Part shown: in pieces, positions 15,839 to 24,421 of the stretch
Layout of the letters: every line of letters begins with the position of its first letter
Numbering within the stretch: position 1 is the first letter of the stretch
Source: an uncultured Flavobacteriales bacterium
GTDB lineage: Bacteria > Bacteroidota > Bacteroidia > Flavobacteriales > Crocinitomicaceae
Direction of reading: 5' to 3'
DNA length: 64,000 nt
NCBI GenBank assembly: GCA_946479285.1
Contig: CAMLFH010000004.1
Span: 1 to 64,000 of the forward strand
The notes under the pieces: generated by a model
What the model was told of the DNA's origin: nothing
Databases searched by the model: none
The model's input: only the letters and a program-made list of their open reading frames with translations
Translations under genes and position numbers: made by a program

Positions 15839-18283
15839 ATGGCATCACAAACACCCCAGCAAGAATTGATCGCAGTTGATTTTAATACCTTCAAAACAGA
15901 AGTATTGAAAGACTTTCGTTTGGCTAGTATTTCAAGAGAAACGTCGCTTTTAGGGCGAAAAGAAGTTCTTACAGGAAAAGCAAAGTTTGGAATTTTCGGT
16001 GACGGAAAAGAATTGGCACAAATTGCATTGGCAAAACAATTCAAAGACGGTGACTTCCGCTCAGGATATTACCGCGACCAAACTTTAATGATGGCCATCG
16101 ACCAGTTAAACGTGCGCGAGTATTTCTCCGGTTTATTCGGACATACAGACGAAATCGTTGAACCGCAATCTGCAGGACGACAAATGGGTGGACACTTCTC
16201 CACGCGTAACCTGGACGAGAACGGGAACTGGAAAGATCTTACAAAACAAAAGAATTCATCAGCGGATATCTCTCCTACTGCCGGACAAATGCCGCGCTTA
16301 TTGGGATTGGCACAAGCTTCCAAAGTATACAGAGAACACCCAACGTTGAAAGACCTGGAAGCATTCAAAAAATTCTCCAACGGAGGAAATGAAGTCGCTT
16401 TCGGAACAATTGGTGATGCTTCTACTTCAGAAGGGCCTTTCTGGGAAACCATCAATGCTGCCGGAGTTTTACAGGTCCCAATGGTGATGTCTATTTGGGA
16501 TGATGGTTACGGAATTTCGGTTCCGCGTGAGCATCAGACTACAACAGGAAGTATTTCCCAGGCTTTGAGCGGGATGCAGCGTACTGAAAACAACAAAGGT
16601 TATGAGATTTTCGTGACCAAAGGATGGGATTATGCACATTTGTGTGAAACTTACGAAAAAGCTGTAGAACTGGCTCGTAATGAACATATTCCCGTATTGG
16701 TTCACGTAAAAGAAGTCAATCAGCCGCAAGGACATTCTACTTCCGGATCACATGAGCGTTATAAAGATGCAGCACGTTTGCAGTGGGAATCAGACTTTGA
16801 TTGTATCAACAAATTCAAAGAATGGATCCTGAACTTTGATGCAGATGGTCAAAAACTGGCTACAGAAGAAGAGTTAGCTGAAATTACAAAAGACGCAAAA
16901 GACTACGTAAATGCTCAGAAAAAAGAAGCCTGGGCACTTTTCACGCAGGACCTGAAACAAGATTTGGACCGCGCAGTTTCCGTTTTGGAAAGCTTAGCAG
17001 GCGAAAGTCCCAACGCGAATTTCATTCGAAGAGAGATTGAAGCGCTTCAAAAAACAATGAACCCGATCCGCAAAGACATTTTCAACACCGTTCGAAAAGT
17101 ATTGCGTTTGGTCCGTGATGAAAACAGTGCTTCCAGAACAGCTCTGATTGCCTGGTTGAACCAGGAAACGGAAAATAATGCCGATCGCTACAGCAGCTAT
17201 TTATACTCTGATTCAGACAACAGCGCCATGAAGGTAACATCCGTTCCTCCAACTTATGATGGAAGCGGGCATTTGGAAGACGGAAGAATCATTCTTCGTG
17301 ATAACTTCAAAGCTATTTTCGAAAAACACCCGGAAGCATTGATCTTCGGTGAAGATGCAGGGAAAATTGGTGGAGTAAACCAATCTTTGGAAGGACTTCA
17401 GGAACAATTCGGAACATTACGTGTTTCAGATGTTGGAATTCGTGAATGTACGATCATCGGGCAGGGAATTGGAATGGCCATGCGCGGATTACGCCCGATT
17501 GCAGAAATTCAATACTTAGATTATTTGCTTTACGGAATTCAGATCATGTCTGATGACCTGGCAACCGTACAATACAGAACAAAAGGCGGACAAAAAGCAC
17601 CGTTGATCATTTCAACCCGCGGACACCGTTTGGAAGGAATCTGGCACAGTGGTTCTCCAATGGGAATGATCATCAACTCCATTCGCGGAATTCATGTTTG
17701 TGTTCCAAGAAACATGACAAAAGCAGCAGGATTCTACAATACATTGATGCAGGCCGACGAACCGGCTTTGGTCATTGAACCTTTGAACGGATACCGTATC
17801 AAAGAAGCTTTACCAACAAATATTGGAAGTTTCACTACACCGCTTGGTGTTCCTGAAATCGTAGCAGAAGGAACAGATTTAACGATCGTTTCTTACGGTT
17901 CTACATTCAACCTGTGTGAAGTAGCTGCAAAATCCTTGACAGAACTGGGAATCTCCGTAGAATTGATCGATACACAAACATTACTTCCATTCGATATCCA
18001 TGGAATGACTGCAGAATCCCTGAAGAAAACAAACCGTTTGATGATTGTTGACGAAGATGTAAGTTCAGGAGCTACAGCATTCTTACTGGACCAAATCCTG
18101 GTAAAACAAGGTGGATATGCTTATTTGGATTCCGCTCCGGTAACTTTAAGTGCGAAAGATCACAGACCGGCTTACGGAACGGACGGAGATTATTTCTCCA
18201 AACCAAGTGTGGATGACATTGTTGAAGCAGCTTATGCGATCATGAACGAAGCAGATCCAAAAGCATTCCCTTCTATTTACTAA
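15839..18283 (+). CDS. Fused alpha/beta E1 component of a 2-oxoacid (probably branched-chain) dehydrogenase
   Basis: An 814-residue thiamine-diphosphate enzyme. Residues 1 to about 400 are the alpha subunit: GHFSTRN, the TPP/Mg motif GDASTSEGPFWETIN (about 192-206) with the closing DDGYGIS, and the SHERYKD segment. After a helical linker, residues about 470-814 are the beta subunit (EDAGKIGGVNQSLEGLQ, then IREC, AEIQYLDY and GGQKAPLIISTRG). The enzyme decarboxylates 2-oxoacids and transfers the acyl group to a lipoyl E2. The fused form is common in Bacteroidota and is usually annotated 2-oxoisovalerate dehydrogenase; pyruvate as substrate cannot be excluded. No E2 or E3 gene is nearby, so it depends on subunits encoded elsewhere. 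Confidence 0.88.
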   Translation: MASQTPQQELIAVDFNTFKTEVLKDFRLASISRETSLLGRKEVLTGKAKFGIFGDGKELAQIALAKQFKDGDFRSGYYRDQTLMMAIDQLNVREYFSGLFGHTDEIVEPQSAGRQMGGHFSTRNLDENGNWKDLTKQKNSSADISPTAGQMPRLLGLAQASKVYREHPTLKDLEAFKKFSNGGNEVAFGTIGDASTSEGPFWETINAAGVLQVPMVMSIWDDGYGISVPREHQTTTGSISQALSGMQRTENNKGYEIFVTKGWDYAHLCETYEKAVELARNEHIPVLVHVKEVNQPQGHSTSGSHERYKDAARLQWESDFDCINKFKEWILNFDADGQKLATEEELAEITKDAKDYVNAQKKEAWALFTQDLKQDLDRAVSVLESLAGESPNANFIRREIEALQKTMNPIRKDIFNTVRKVLRLVRDENSASRTALIAWLNQETENNADRYSSYLYSDSDNSAMKVTSVPPTYDGSGHLEDGRIILRDNFKAIFEKHPEALIFGEDAGKIGGVNQSLEGLQEQFGTLRVSDVGIRECTIIGQGIGMAMRGLRPIAEIQYLDYLLYGIQIMSDDLATVQYRTKGGQKAPLIISTRGHRLEGIWHSGSPMGMIINSIRGIHVCVPRNMTKAAGFYNTLMQADEPALVIEPLNGYRIKEALPTNIGSFTTPLGVPEIVAEGTDLTIVSYGSTFNLCEVAAKSLTELGISVELIDTQTLLPFDIHGMTAESLKKTNRLMIVDEDVSSGATAFLLDQILVKQGGYAYLDSAPVTLSAKDHRPAYGTDGDYFSKPSVDDIVEAAYAIMNEADPKAFPSIY

Positions 18284-18290
18284 TGAAGAT

Positions 18291-18692
18291 TTGAAAAGAA
18301 CTGCGGGCATATTGAGTATCATCTTCGCGATAGCCTTACTATGGAAGGACGTCGCGGCATTCTCATGGAACATTTGGTTTTACAACAACCAGGTAGAGCT
18401 CGCAGCTAAATATTGTGTCAATAAGAAAAAACCGATGCTTCATTGTGACGGTAAATGTTACCTGGCCAAGCAATTGAAAAAATTGGAGCAGGAGGAAAAG
18501 AAAAATCAGCCTGTTCCTAAAATGCCTTTCAAGCTGAAAGAAAATATGTGGAATGATGATTCCCAAATAATTACTGCTTTTGAAGCAAACACGATCGCTG
18601 TTCTTTTAAAAAGATCGGCGATTTTCTTTTACGCTAATACCGAACTGAATTCCTTTTCAGGTTCCGTTTTCCATCCACCCGCTTTCGTATAA
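18291..18692 (+). CDS. Small membrane-anchored Cys-rich protein, possible metal-binding
   Basis: A 133-residue protein with one N-terminal hydrophobic helix (about residues 5-30) and a striking motif YCVNKKKPMLHCDGKCYLAK in which Cys42, His51, Cys52 and Cys56 could ligate a metal. A lysine/glutamate-rich stretch follows (KQLKKLEQEEKKN). The only in-frame start near the beginning is a TTG at 18291, 7 bp after the E1 stop; the nearby ATG at 18283 hits a stop after three codons. The two genes downstream are also exported and Cys- or His-rich, so I suspect a shared metal-related role. I recall similar LHCxGKC small proteins in other Bacteroidota but cannot name a function. Confidence 0.65.
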   Translation: MKRTAGILSIIFAIALLWKDVAAFSWNIWFYNNQVELAAKYCVNKKKPMLHCDGKCYLAKQLKKLEQEEKKNQPVPKMPFKLKENMWNDDSQIITAFEANTIAVLLKRSAIFFYANTELNSFSGSVFHPPAFV

Positions 18693-18727
18693 AACCCCTT
18701 ATTGAGATTAATCCCCTGTTTTTTCAG

Positions 18728-18883
18728 CCCGCAGATTACGCGAATGGCACAGATTTTCTATTGTTTAGATTGAAAGAAAACCTGCATTCACATTCCGTTT
18801 TATTAAGCTGTCAATAACTGCATTTGATCATTCAATAAGCTTTCACAAGACATTATGAGCTCCCTTTCTGCGCAATCTGCGGG
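18728..18883. repeat. Inverted repeat element with CCCGCAGATT arms
   Basis: Arms CCCGCAGATTACGC (18728-18741) and the reverse complement of GCGCAATCTGCGGG (18870-18883) differ at one base and enclose about 130 bp. It fills most of the gap between the two Cys-rich genes. No ORF or terminator is visible, so it may be a miniature repeat element. Confidence 0.7.
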
Positions 18884-18921
18884 AGGCTTAAGGTCATTTA
18901 AGAATTATTAATTACAGCATC

Positions 18922-19818
18922 ATGAAAAAAATCATCGTCTTTTTCGTGTGTCTTGTCGTGTACCAAACTGCGCTGTCATGCGACGTCTGCGGGTGCGGAG
19001 CTTTTAACTCCACACATGGATTGGGAACATTGGCGCAAGGCAACCGAACGAGCATCGGACTGAATTATCAATACCGTCTGTACAAAAGTGAGCACCCGGA
19101 AGTTTTCGGTAACGGCATCGAACGCAGTACAGACTATTTCCAGCGGCTGGATGTATTGGGACAAATCCGCATTTCGAAAAGGTGGCAATTGCAGCTTTCT
19201 CTTCCAATTGCGTTTAATAAACACGTGGCGGATGACACCACCTCTCAAAAGAACGGATTGGGCGACCCGACTTTGATGGTCAATTTCTTCTTGTTTAACC
19301 GGCAAGACAGCATAAAAGCACAGTTGTTTCGCTGGATTGTTGGCGCAGGAGTAAAAAGTCCTGTCGGGAAATTCACCCATCCAAACGATGTGGACCTCTA
19401 CCTCTATCCTGGGACCGGGACCTTTGATGCGGTGTTCCAGAATTCCTTCTTCTTTCAAAAAAAGAAATGGAGTTTGCTGCAAACGTCTCAATACCTGCTT
19501 CGCGGAGAGAACAAGTATAAATACATTCCGGGATCATTGTTCAGTGCCAGCCTTTTCGGGCAGTACAAATTCAGAACCTGGGGCGTTTATGCCGGAACAC
19601 AGTATTCCTGGAGCGGTGTGGATTATCTGAATCGCAAAGCGATCTCCAGTTCTCCCACTCAAGGCCAAATCCTGACCGGAATAGTCGGTGCATCGGTTCA
19701 ATTCAACTCATGGGTAATCCAGGGAAATTATCACGTCCCGATTGCTCAAAACCTGGGAGAAGGAAACTCCCATCAAAAAACAGCTTTTAGTATTTCACTC
19801 AATTATTTTTTCAATTAG
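18922..19818 (+). CDS. Outer-membrane beta-barrel-like exported protein with N-terminal CDVCGCG motif
   Basis: A 298-residue protein with a signal peptide (residues 1-19) and immediately after it Cys20, Cys23 and Cys25 in CDVCGCG. The preceding ALS makes Cys20 a possible but non-classical lipidation site. The rest reads as a beta-barrel: alternating strands (TSIGLNYQYRLYKS, WQLQLSLPIAF) and repeated aromatic girdle residues, ending with the aromatic SISLNYFFN typical of outer-membrane proteins. The Cys cluster at the mature N-terminus suggests a metal or redox role at the envelope. It is followed 2 bp later by a His-rich lipoprotein, so the two are co-transcribed. Confidence 0.7.
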   Translation: MKKIIVFFVCLVVYQTALSCDVCGCGAFNSTHGLGTLAQGNRTSIGLNYQYRLYKSEHPEVFGNGIERSTDYFQRLDVLGQIRISKRWQLQLSLPIAFNKHVADDTTSQKNGLGDPTLMVNFFLFNRQDSIKAQLFRWIVGAGVKSPVGKFTHPNDVDLYLYPGTGTFDAVFQNSFFFQKKKWSLLQTSQYLLRGENKYKYIPGSLFSASLFGQYKFRTWGVYAGTQYSWSGVDYLNRKAISSSPTQGQILTGIVGASVQFNSWVIQGNYHVPIAQNLGEGNSHQKTAFSISLNYFFN

Positions 19819-19820
19819 AT

Positions 19821-20222
19821 ATGAAACCATTTTTTATTTCAACAATCCTTGTAAGCGGTATCGCTTTTACTGCATGTAAAAAAGAAAAACACGCTGATCA
19901 TGATGAACATGAAGATCATGCAACTGCGCTAATTACCATTACGAATCCACATGAAAATGATACGATTCAGGGGAATTTCACTGTCAGTGGAAGCATTGAA
20001 GGAACAGCAAATCTTCACGGTTACCAGGTTACTGTGAAGAAAGCAGCAAACGATTCGATCATTTATCAAACTTCTACCGATGAACATACAAGCAGTTTCA
20101 CTATTAACCAGGCTGTTACAAATCCGTTTACGATTTACACGCCCCTCAAACTGGAAGTGGTAACAGTACTTGATCACGATGGTAATACCGAATCAAAAAC
20201 GGTTCATTTTGTAGTTCATTAA
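19821..20222 (+). CDS. Histidine-rich lipoprotein, possible metal-binding
   Basis: A 133-residue lipoprotein with lipobox FTAC (Cys19) followed by a metal-ligand-like run HADHDEHEDHA (about residues 24-34). The remaining hundred residues form an Ig-like beta-sandwich pattern (TITNPHENDTIQGNFTVSGS, then YQVTVKKA and LKLEVVTVLDHDGN), reminiscent of DUF4625-type or other Ig-like lipoproteins. It starts 2 bp after the CDVCGCG barrel gene. The His/Asp tract suggests binding of Zn, Cu, Ni or similar ions in the periplasm or at the cell surface; which metal is unknown. Confidence 0.7.
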   Translation: MKPFFISTILVSGIAFTACKKEKHADHDEHEDHATALITITNPHENDTIQGNFTVSGSIEGTANLHGYQVTVKKAANDSIIYQTSTDEHTSSFTINQAVTNPFTIYTPLKLEVVTVLDHDGNTESKTVHFVVH

Positions 20223-20330
20223 TGAGAATGACCGGAAAAGGCATTGCTGCACAAAAGTTTTTTTCATAAAAAAAAGAAGCCATTTGTGCCGTTAATCAGC
20301 CGGTTGATTTACACAATTATTAGCTATGTA

Positions 20331-20378
20331 TCCATGTGATCTAGTGTGATTTACATCTAATCACGCAGGTCACATGGA
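20331..20378. repeat. Inverted repeat, TCCATGTGA / TCACATGGA
   Basis: Perfect 9-bp arms at 20331-20339 and 20370-20378, with a second complementary pair inside (GTGTGAT and ATCAC). It lies in a 275-bp gap before a T9SS gene. There is no T-run, so it is not an obvious terminator. Confidence 0.6.
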
Positions 20379-20497
20379 CAGCATGGTGTTGGTTCTGTTT
20401 ACTGGTGCCGTGCATCCGGAGCTTTTCCTTTCAAAGGCAACTATGCAACTTCCGTGAGCGTTATGTATTCAAATATTTATTAAAACACTAACACATT

Positions 20498-21727
20498 ATG
20501 AAAACCATTACTCTCATTTTAACCATCGCTTTTTTTACGCCTCAATTACATGCACAAACATCCTGTGATAATTTTGAAAACGACGCTGCATGGATAAACC
20601 AGACAAGTACATCAACTCCGGGAATCATTGGATACACTCAGAATAATTCCCAACCGGTTACCTTGTTGACTGGAGGAGTTCAATTTACCGGCTATACCGG
20701 CATGTATGGAACCGGTGATGTAAAATTCGATTTCGATGGAAGCAGCCAGCTCCTGACTTCTCAGATTTATTATCTCACAGGACAGGAAAGTCAATTTGAA
20801 ATCGCTGTAAACGGCAGTGCTTTTATGCCGATTTCTACTTTTTTCACAGCAGCGTCGGTTTCAGGAGTAGGAATTTCTCTTGATTCAACCTTAGTAAATA
20901 CGAGCGTTACCGGATTTAATGACGCAATCCTGACGTTCAACGGAAGCATTACAACTATTACTTTCCGTTTCTTCGAATCCGGTATCAATGAACTATGTAA
21001 GGAAACTTCGCAGCCTTTTATCGGATGTGATGATTTTGAAAACGACATGATGTGGACAAACCTGACAAGCTTTTCAACACCCGGAATCATTGGATATACT
21101 CAAAATAATTCACAGGCAGTAACTTTGTTGAATGGAGGAGTTCAATTTACCGGCTATTCCGGAATGTACGGAACAGGTGACGTGAATTTTGCTTTCAACG
21201 GAAGCAGTCAGCTTGTAAATTGTGAGATTTACTATCTGACAGGACAGGAAAACCAATTTGAAGTATCCGTAAACGGCAGTGCTTATTCACCCATTTCTAA
21301 TTTTTTCACGACTTCATCGGTTTCAGGAGTGGGAATTTCCCTTGATTCAACATTAATGAATACGAGTGTTGCCGGATTTAACGATGCACTTTTGACTTTT
21401 ACAGGAAGTATTACCAACATTACTTTTCGCTTTTTCGAATCCGGGATCAATCGAATCTGTGTTGATTCTCAGACTGCCGGGTTAGATGCTGCTGAAAAAG
21501 AATTGGAATTCTCTTTGTTCCCAAATCCTGCAAACACTCAAATCACACTCTCAGAAATAGATTTTGATTACCTGGTAATCACTGACAATTTCGGACGAAT
21601 AGTAAAAACTCAGGACCGTTCCGAAGGGAAGCAGATTAATCTGGCTGATTTTAGTGATGGAATCTACCAGCTACATGTCGTATCAAAGAATACCTCCGCA
21701 AAAAAATTATTTGTGATTTCTCAATAA
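20498..21727 (+). CDS. T9SS-secreted protein with two tandem 154-residue domains
   Basis: A 409-residue protein. A signal peptide (residues 1-20) is followed by two closely similar domains starting at Cys23 (CDNFEND) and Cys177 (CDDFEND), exactly 154 residues (462 bp) apart. Both contain PGIIGYTQNNSQ, GGVQFTGY, YYLTGQE, SGVGISLDSTL and TFRFFESGIN. A type A T9SS sorting domain ends the protein (FSLFPNPANTQITLSE, then GIYQLHVVS and KLFVISQ). The domain family is unknown to me; the all-beta pattern suggests a carbohydrate- or surface-binding module. The high DNA identity between copies implies a fairly recent internal duplication or gene conversion. Confidence 0.85.
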   Translation: MKTITLILTIAFFTPQLHAQTSCDNFENDAAWINQTSTSTPGIIGYTQNNSQPVTLLTGGVQFTGYTGMYGTGDVKFDFDGSSQLLTSQIYYLTGQESQFEIAVNGSAFMPISTFFTAASVSGVGISLDSTLVNTSVTGFNDAILTFNGSITTITFRFFESGINELCKETSQPFIGCDDFENDMMWTNLTSFSTPGIIGYTQNNSQAVTLLNGGVQFTGYSGMYGTGDVNFAFNGSSQLVNCEIYYLTGQENQFEVSVNGSAYSPISNFFTTSSVSGVGISLDSTLMNTSVAGFNDALLTFTGSITNITFRFFESGINRICVDSQTAGLDAAEKELEFSLFPNPANTQITLSEIDFDYLVITDNFGRIVKTQDRSEGKQINLADFSDGIYQLHVVSKNTSAKKLFVISQ

Positions 21728-21761
21728 TCTTTGCAGAACTAACGCATTAATAACTTGTTGA

Positions 21762-21796
21762 AAAAGCGGGATTTCCACACAGGATTTCCCGCTTTT
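21762..21796 (+). terminator. Rho-independent terminator after the duplicated-domain T9SS gene
   Basis: Arms AAAAGCGGGA (21762-21771) and TCCCGCTTTT (21787-21796) pair perfectly, 35 bp beyond the stop. Because both ends carry A and T runs it could also act on the opposite strand. Confidence 0.8.
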
Positions 21797-21848
21797 CAGA
21801 TTAGTGCCAGCCCTTTCCATTCCAAAATTATTTCCCGTATTATTTCGC

Positions 21849-21856
21849 TATTTTTG
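21849..21856 (+). promoter_or_regulatory. Near-leaderless nth promoter (-7 element TATTTTTG)
   Basis: TATTTTTG ends 6 bp before the ATG at 21863, so transcription should begin at or within a few bases of the start codon. The -33 half is not clear. Confidence 0.55.
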
Positions 21857-21862
21857 TTCACC

Positions 21863-22507
21863 ATGACAAAAAAAGAAAAAGCGCAATACGTAATCGATGA
21901 GTTGGAAAAATGTTATCCGGAAACCCCGGTTCCTTTAGACCATTGGGATGCATACACCTTACTTATAGCCGTACTGCTTTCGGCACAATGTACGGATGTA
22001 CGGGTGAACCAAATTACGCCGGCTTTATTCAAACGTGCTTCCCGACCGCAAGACATGATCAAAGTTTCCGTGGAGGAAATCCGGGAAATTATCAAACCCT
22101 GCGGACTTTCTCCCCGAAAATCACAAGCCATTTACGACCTTTCTCATATCATTATCGATAAACACAACGGTGAAGTACCGCAAACCTTTGAAGAATTGGA
22201 AGAATTACCTGGTGTTGGTCACAAAACAGCTTCTGTTGTGATGTCGCAGGCATTTGGTGTTCCGGCTTTCCCGGTCGATACACACATTCACCGTTTGATG
22301 ACTCGCTGGGGCTTAACAAGTGGTAAAAATGTAACTGAAACAGAAAAGGATGCGAAGAAACTCTTCCCGCGTGAATTGTGGAACAAACTTCATTTACAGA
22401 TCATTTTCTACGGCAGAAGCCACTCTCCTGCCCGTTCACCGAAGCGCGAGATCGATTACATTACCGCGCATATCGGAACGAAGAAAGCTTTGGAGGAGTT
22501 GAAGTGA
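21863..22507 (+). CDS. nth: Endonuclease III-type DNA glycosylase/AP lyase without the iron-sulphur cluster
   Basis: A 214-residue protein matching Nth: LLSAQCTDVRVNQ (39-51), the helix-hairpin-helix LPGVGHKTASVV with catalytic Lys121, and catalytic Asp139 in FPVDTHIHRL. It removes oxidised pyrimidines and nicks the abasic site in base excision repair. The usual C-terminal 4Fe-4S loop (four Cys after GR) is absent: residues 184-214 read GRSHSPARSPKREIDY onward with no Cys. I use the ATG at 21863 because it matches the family N-terminus and lies right after a -7 promoter element; an upstream in-frame extension to 21755 would run through the terminator. Confidence 0.9.
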   Translation: MTKKEKAQYVIDELEKCYPETPVPLDHWDAYTLLIAVLLSAQCTDVRVNQITPALFKRASRPQDMIKVSVEEIREIIKPCGLSPRKSQAIYDLSHIIIDKHNGEVPQTFEELEELPGVGHKTASVVMSQAFGVPAFPVDTHIHRLMTRWGLTSGKNVTETEKDAKKLFPRELWNKLHLQIIFYGRSHSPARSPKREIDYITAHIGTKKALEELK

Positions 22508-22545
22508 TCAACCGCTTTTTTTAAGGATACTGCGTTGCTGCCTGC

Positions 22546-24081
22546 TTAGTAACTAACCCATACCCATTTATCCTTATTCCCTTTCGTATGTCTGTACCGA
22601 ATTAAAAGCTCGTTGGAATTGAGGGTATATATCGGCCAGAAAAAATCATATTTTCCGTATTGCAGGTTCAGAAGCTGTTTATGAGAATTGATGTTTCCTG
22701 AATCCACATCAATGATGCGTTCCGTCATAACAACTGAATTACCGTCTGCACGGCCTCTTGAATCATTATAAACATAAGATCCCGTTGAGAAATTCTTTAC
22801 AAATTCCTTGGTGTAAACATGTAATTCATCATTTCGCAAAAAGAAGTAAGCCTTTGCATATATTTCATTCGAAGAATACGGAAGGATCTTACTCCATTTT
22901 AAATCTCCTTCACCGGAAATACAAAGAATGAATTTACTATTCGTAATCCGCATAAATTGAGGAATTGAAATATTATTGGCAACATACAGAACACTTCCAT
23001 CCGGTAAAAAGTCAAAAAACAAAAGTGAAGCATCCAAATTCAATCTCGAAACCGTGGACAGCTCCAAATCCGTGTTAGCCATTAATTCAGGAGTAACAAT
23101 GTCTGTTTTCATCAATGGAACAAACTTTGTCAGCCTGTTTTTCCCGGTTTCATCCCATTCCAAATAAACGTATCCATATTTTGAATCCCCGTCTGTGGCT
23201 TCTTTCCGATGTCCGTTTACGATGAATAACCCTTTATACAAAGCATGTTCCTTATCGAACCGAATCTTAAAATGACTGATACGAAGTCCTTCTTCCAATT
23301 CATAATTTAGCAGAGTATTGGTTGAATCCCCGGAAAAACCGGTACTTAAAAGAACAATGCTTTCATGCCGCTCACTGTCTTGTTCATTCTTCTTTACTTT
23401 TTGTACAATCGGAACAATCAATCTGGAATCTTCATCTATCGAGATTTCATCCAATGACAGATTTATACGTGATTTATAGCTTGTTAAATCCAGTGAAGCC
23501 AAAGGTTCCAAATCATAATTGAATCCTTTTATCAGCGTCGGAACAATTTCATGAGAGCTTGCTGCGGCTGCAGGATTCATTCCTCTTCCATGGATCGTCA
23601 CGGAATGAGCGAAACAAATGTAAAACCCATCCTCCCTGATTTCGACAAATTTCACCTGTGTATCCAGGTGATTGATAATCTGCTGGCTGACGATTTCCAT
23701 GGTGCGCAAATCTCTTTTTACGATCACGTTGTATCCTTCCGCCATTTCCGTATGCCCGGGCATAACTGTGTTGGTAAAGACGTAATAGGTTTCGTAAATA
23801 AAATCTTCGTGAATAAATCGGTTGATCGCAGCGATCTTTTTCCACTGTTCCACATTGGGAACTGATTTAATGATCTTTACTTTCGGCATTACAGCAGCGG
23901 TATCCAGGATTTTTAGTTCCAGGTCATAAACGGCACCATAGGAAATCACCTGACTTCCCCAAACACCAATGACCTTGCCTCCGGATTCAGGCATTTCAGA
24001 TGAAACATGGATTTCCTGGGAATAACTACCTGCTGTAAAAAAAAACAGGAGAATGAACACTAAGAGTTGATTTTGGTGCAT
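22546..24081 (-). CDS. Exported protein of unknown function
   Basis: A 511-residue protein with a clear signal peptide (LLVFILLFFFTAGSYSQ, residues 6-22). The mature part contains several repeated segments of beta-propeller flavour (for example FNYDLEPLASLDLTS, SVLYVANNISIPQFMRITN and WSKILPYSSNEIYAKAYFF), but I cannot place it in a family. There is no T9SS sorting domain and no lipobox, so a periplasmic location is likely. It is transcribed alone, convergent with nth and divergent from the small gene at 24203. Confidence 0.65.
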   Translation of the reverse strand: MHQNQLLVFILLFFFTAGSYSQEIHVSSEMPESGGKVIGVWGSQVISYGAVYDLELKILDTAAVMPKVKIIKSVPNVEQWKKIAAINRFIHEDFIYETYYVFTNTVMPGHTEMAEGYNVIVKRDLRTMEIVSQQIINHLDTQVKFVEIREDGFYICFAHSVTIHGRGMNPAAAASSHEIVPTLIKGFNYDLEPLASLDLTSYKSRINLSLDEISIDEDSRLIVPIVQKVKKNEQDSERHESIVLLSTGFSGDSTNTLLNYELEEGLRISHFKIRFDKEHALYKGLFIVNGHRKEATDGDSKYGYVYLEWDETGKNRLTKFVPLMKTDIVTPELMANTDLELSTVSRLNLDASLLFFDFLPDGSVLYVANNISIPQFMRITNSKFILCISGEGDLKWSKILPYSSNEIYAKAYFFLRNDELHVYTKEFVKNFSTGSYVYNDSRGRADGNSVVMTERIIDVDSGNINSHKQLLNLQYGKYDFFWPIYTLNSNELLIRYRHTKGNKDKWVWVSY

Positions 24082-24171
24082 TTACATATGATTTGGATTA
24101 AAAATACCTAAAATTTGGAAATAGCTCTATTTAATTTTCGAAGTTCAGACTTTCATTTTTCAGATTAATCC

Positions 24172-24179
24172 TACCTTTA
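24172..24179 (+). promoter_or_regulatory. Possible -7 element (TACCTTTA) for the DUF4287-cupin operon
   Basis: TACCTTTA, one mismatch from TAnnTTTG, ends 23 bp before the start codon. The -33 half is weak. Confidence 0.4.
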
Positions 24180-24202
24180 ATACAATCTTATAAATCTATC
24201 AC

Positions 24203-24421
24203 ATGTCGTTTCAAGCATACTTAGACAATATCAAGGCGAAAACAGGAAAACTCCCGGAAGAATTGCAAAAAAGAGCCGTGGAAAAAGGTTTTATCAAAGA
24301 CGGAGAAGTCCTTGCGGATATCAAAGCTGGTCAAATTGTAGCCTGGCTCAAAGAAGAATACGATTTGGGACACGGTCATGCTATGGCAATTTACGCCTGG
24401 TTTAAAGGAAAACGCTCATGA
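24203..24421 (+). CDS. DUF4287 domain protein
   Basis: A 72-residue cytoplasmic protein that is essentially one DUF4287 domain: N-terminal SFQAYLDNIKAKTGKLPEE, a middle KAGQIVAWLKEEYDLG and the conserved HGHAMAIYAW end. The biochemical role of the family is not known. Its stop overlaps the start of the cupin gene by 4 bp (ATGA), so the two are translationally coupled. Confidence 0.85.
   Translation: MSFQAYLDNIKAKTGKLPEELQKRAVEKGFIKDGEVLADIKAGQIVAWLKEEYDLGHGHAMAIYAWFKGKRS

Noticed and set aside
18976..19491. 171-codon antisense ORF inside the CDVCGCG barrel gene
   Set aside because: It lies wholly within a convincing signal-peptide gene on the other strand and has no coding-like features.
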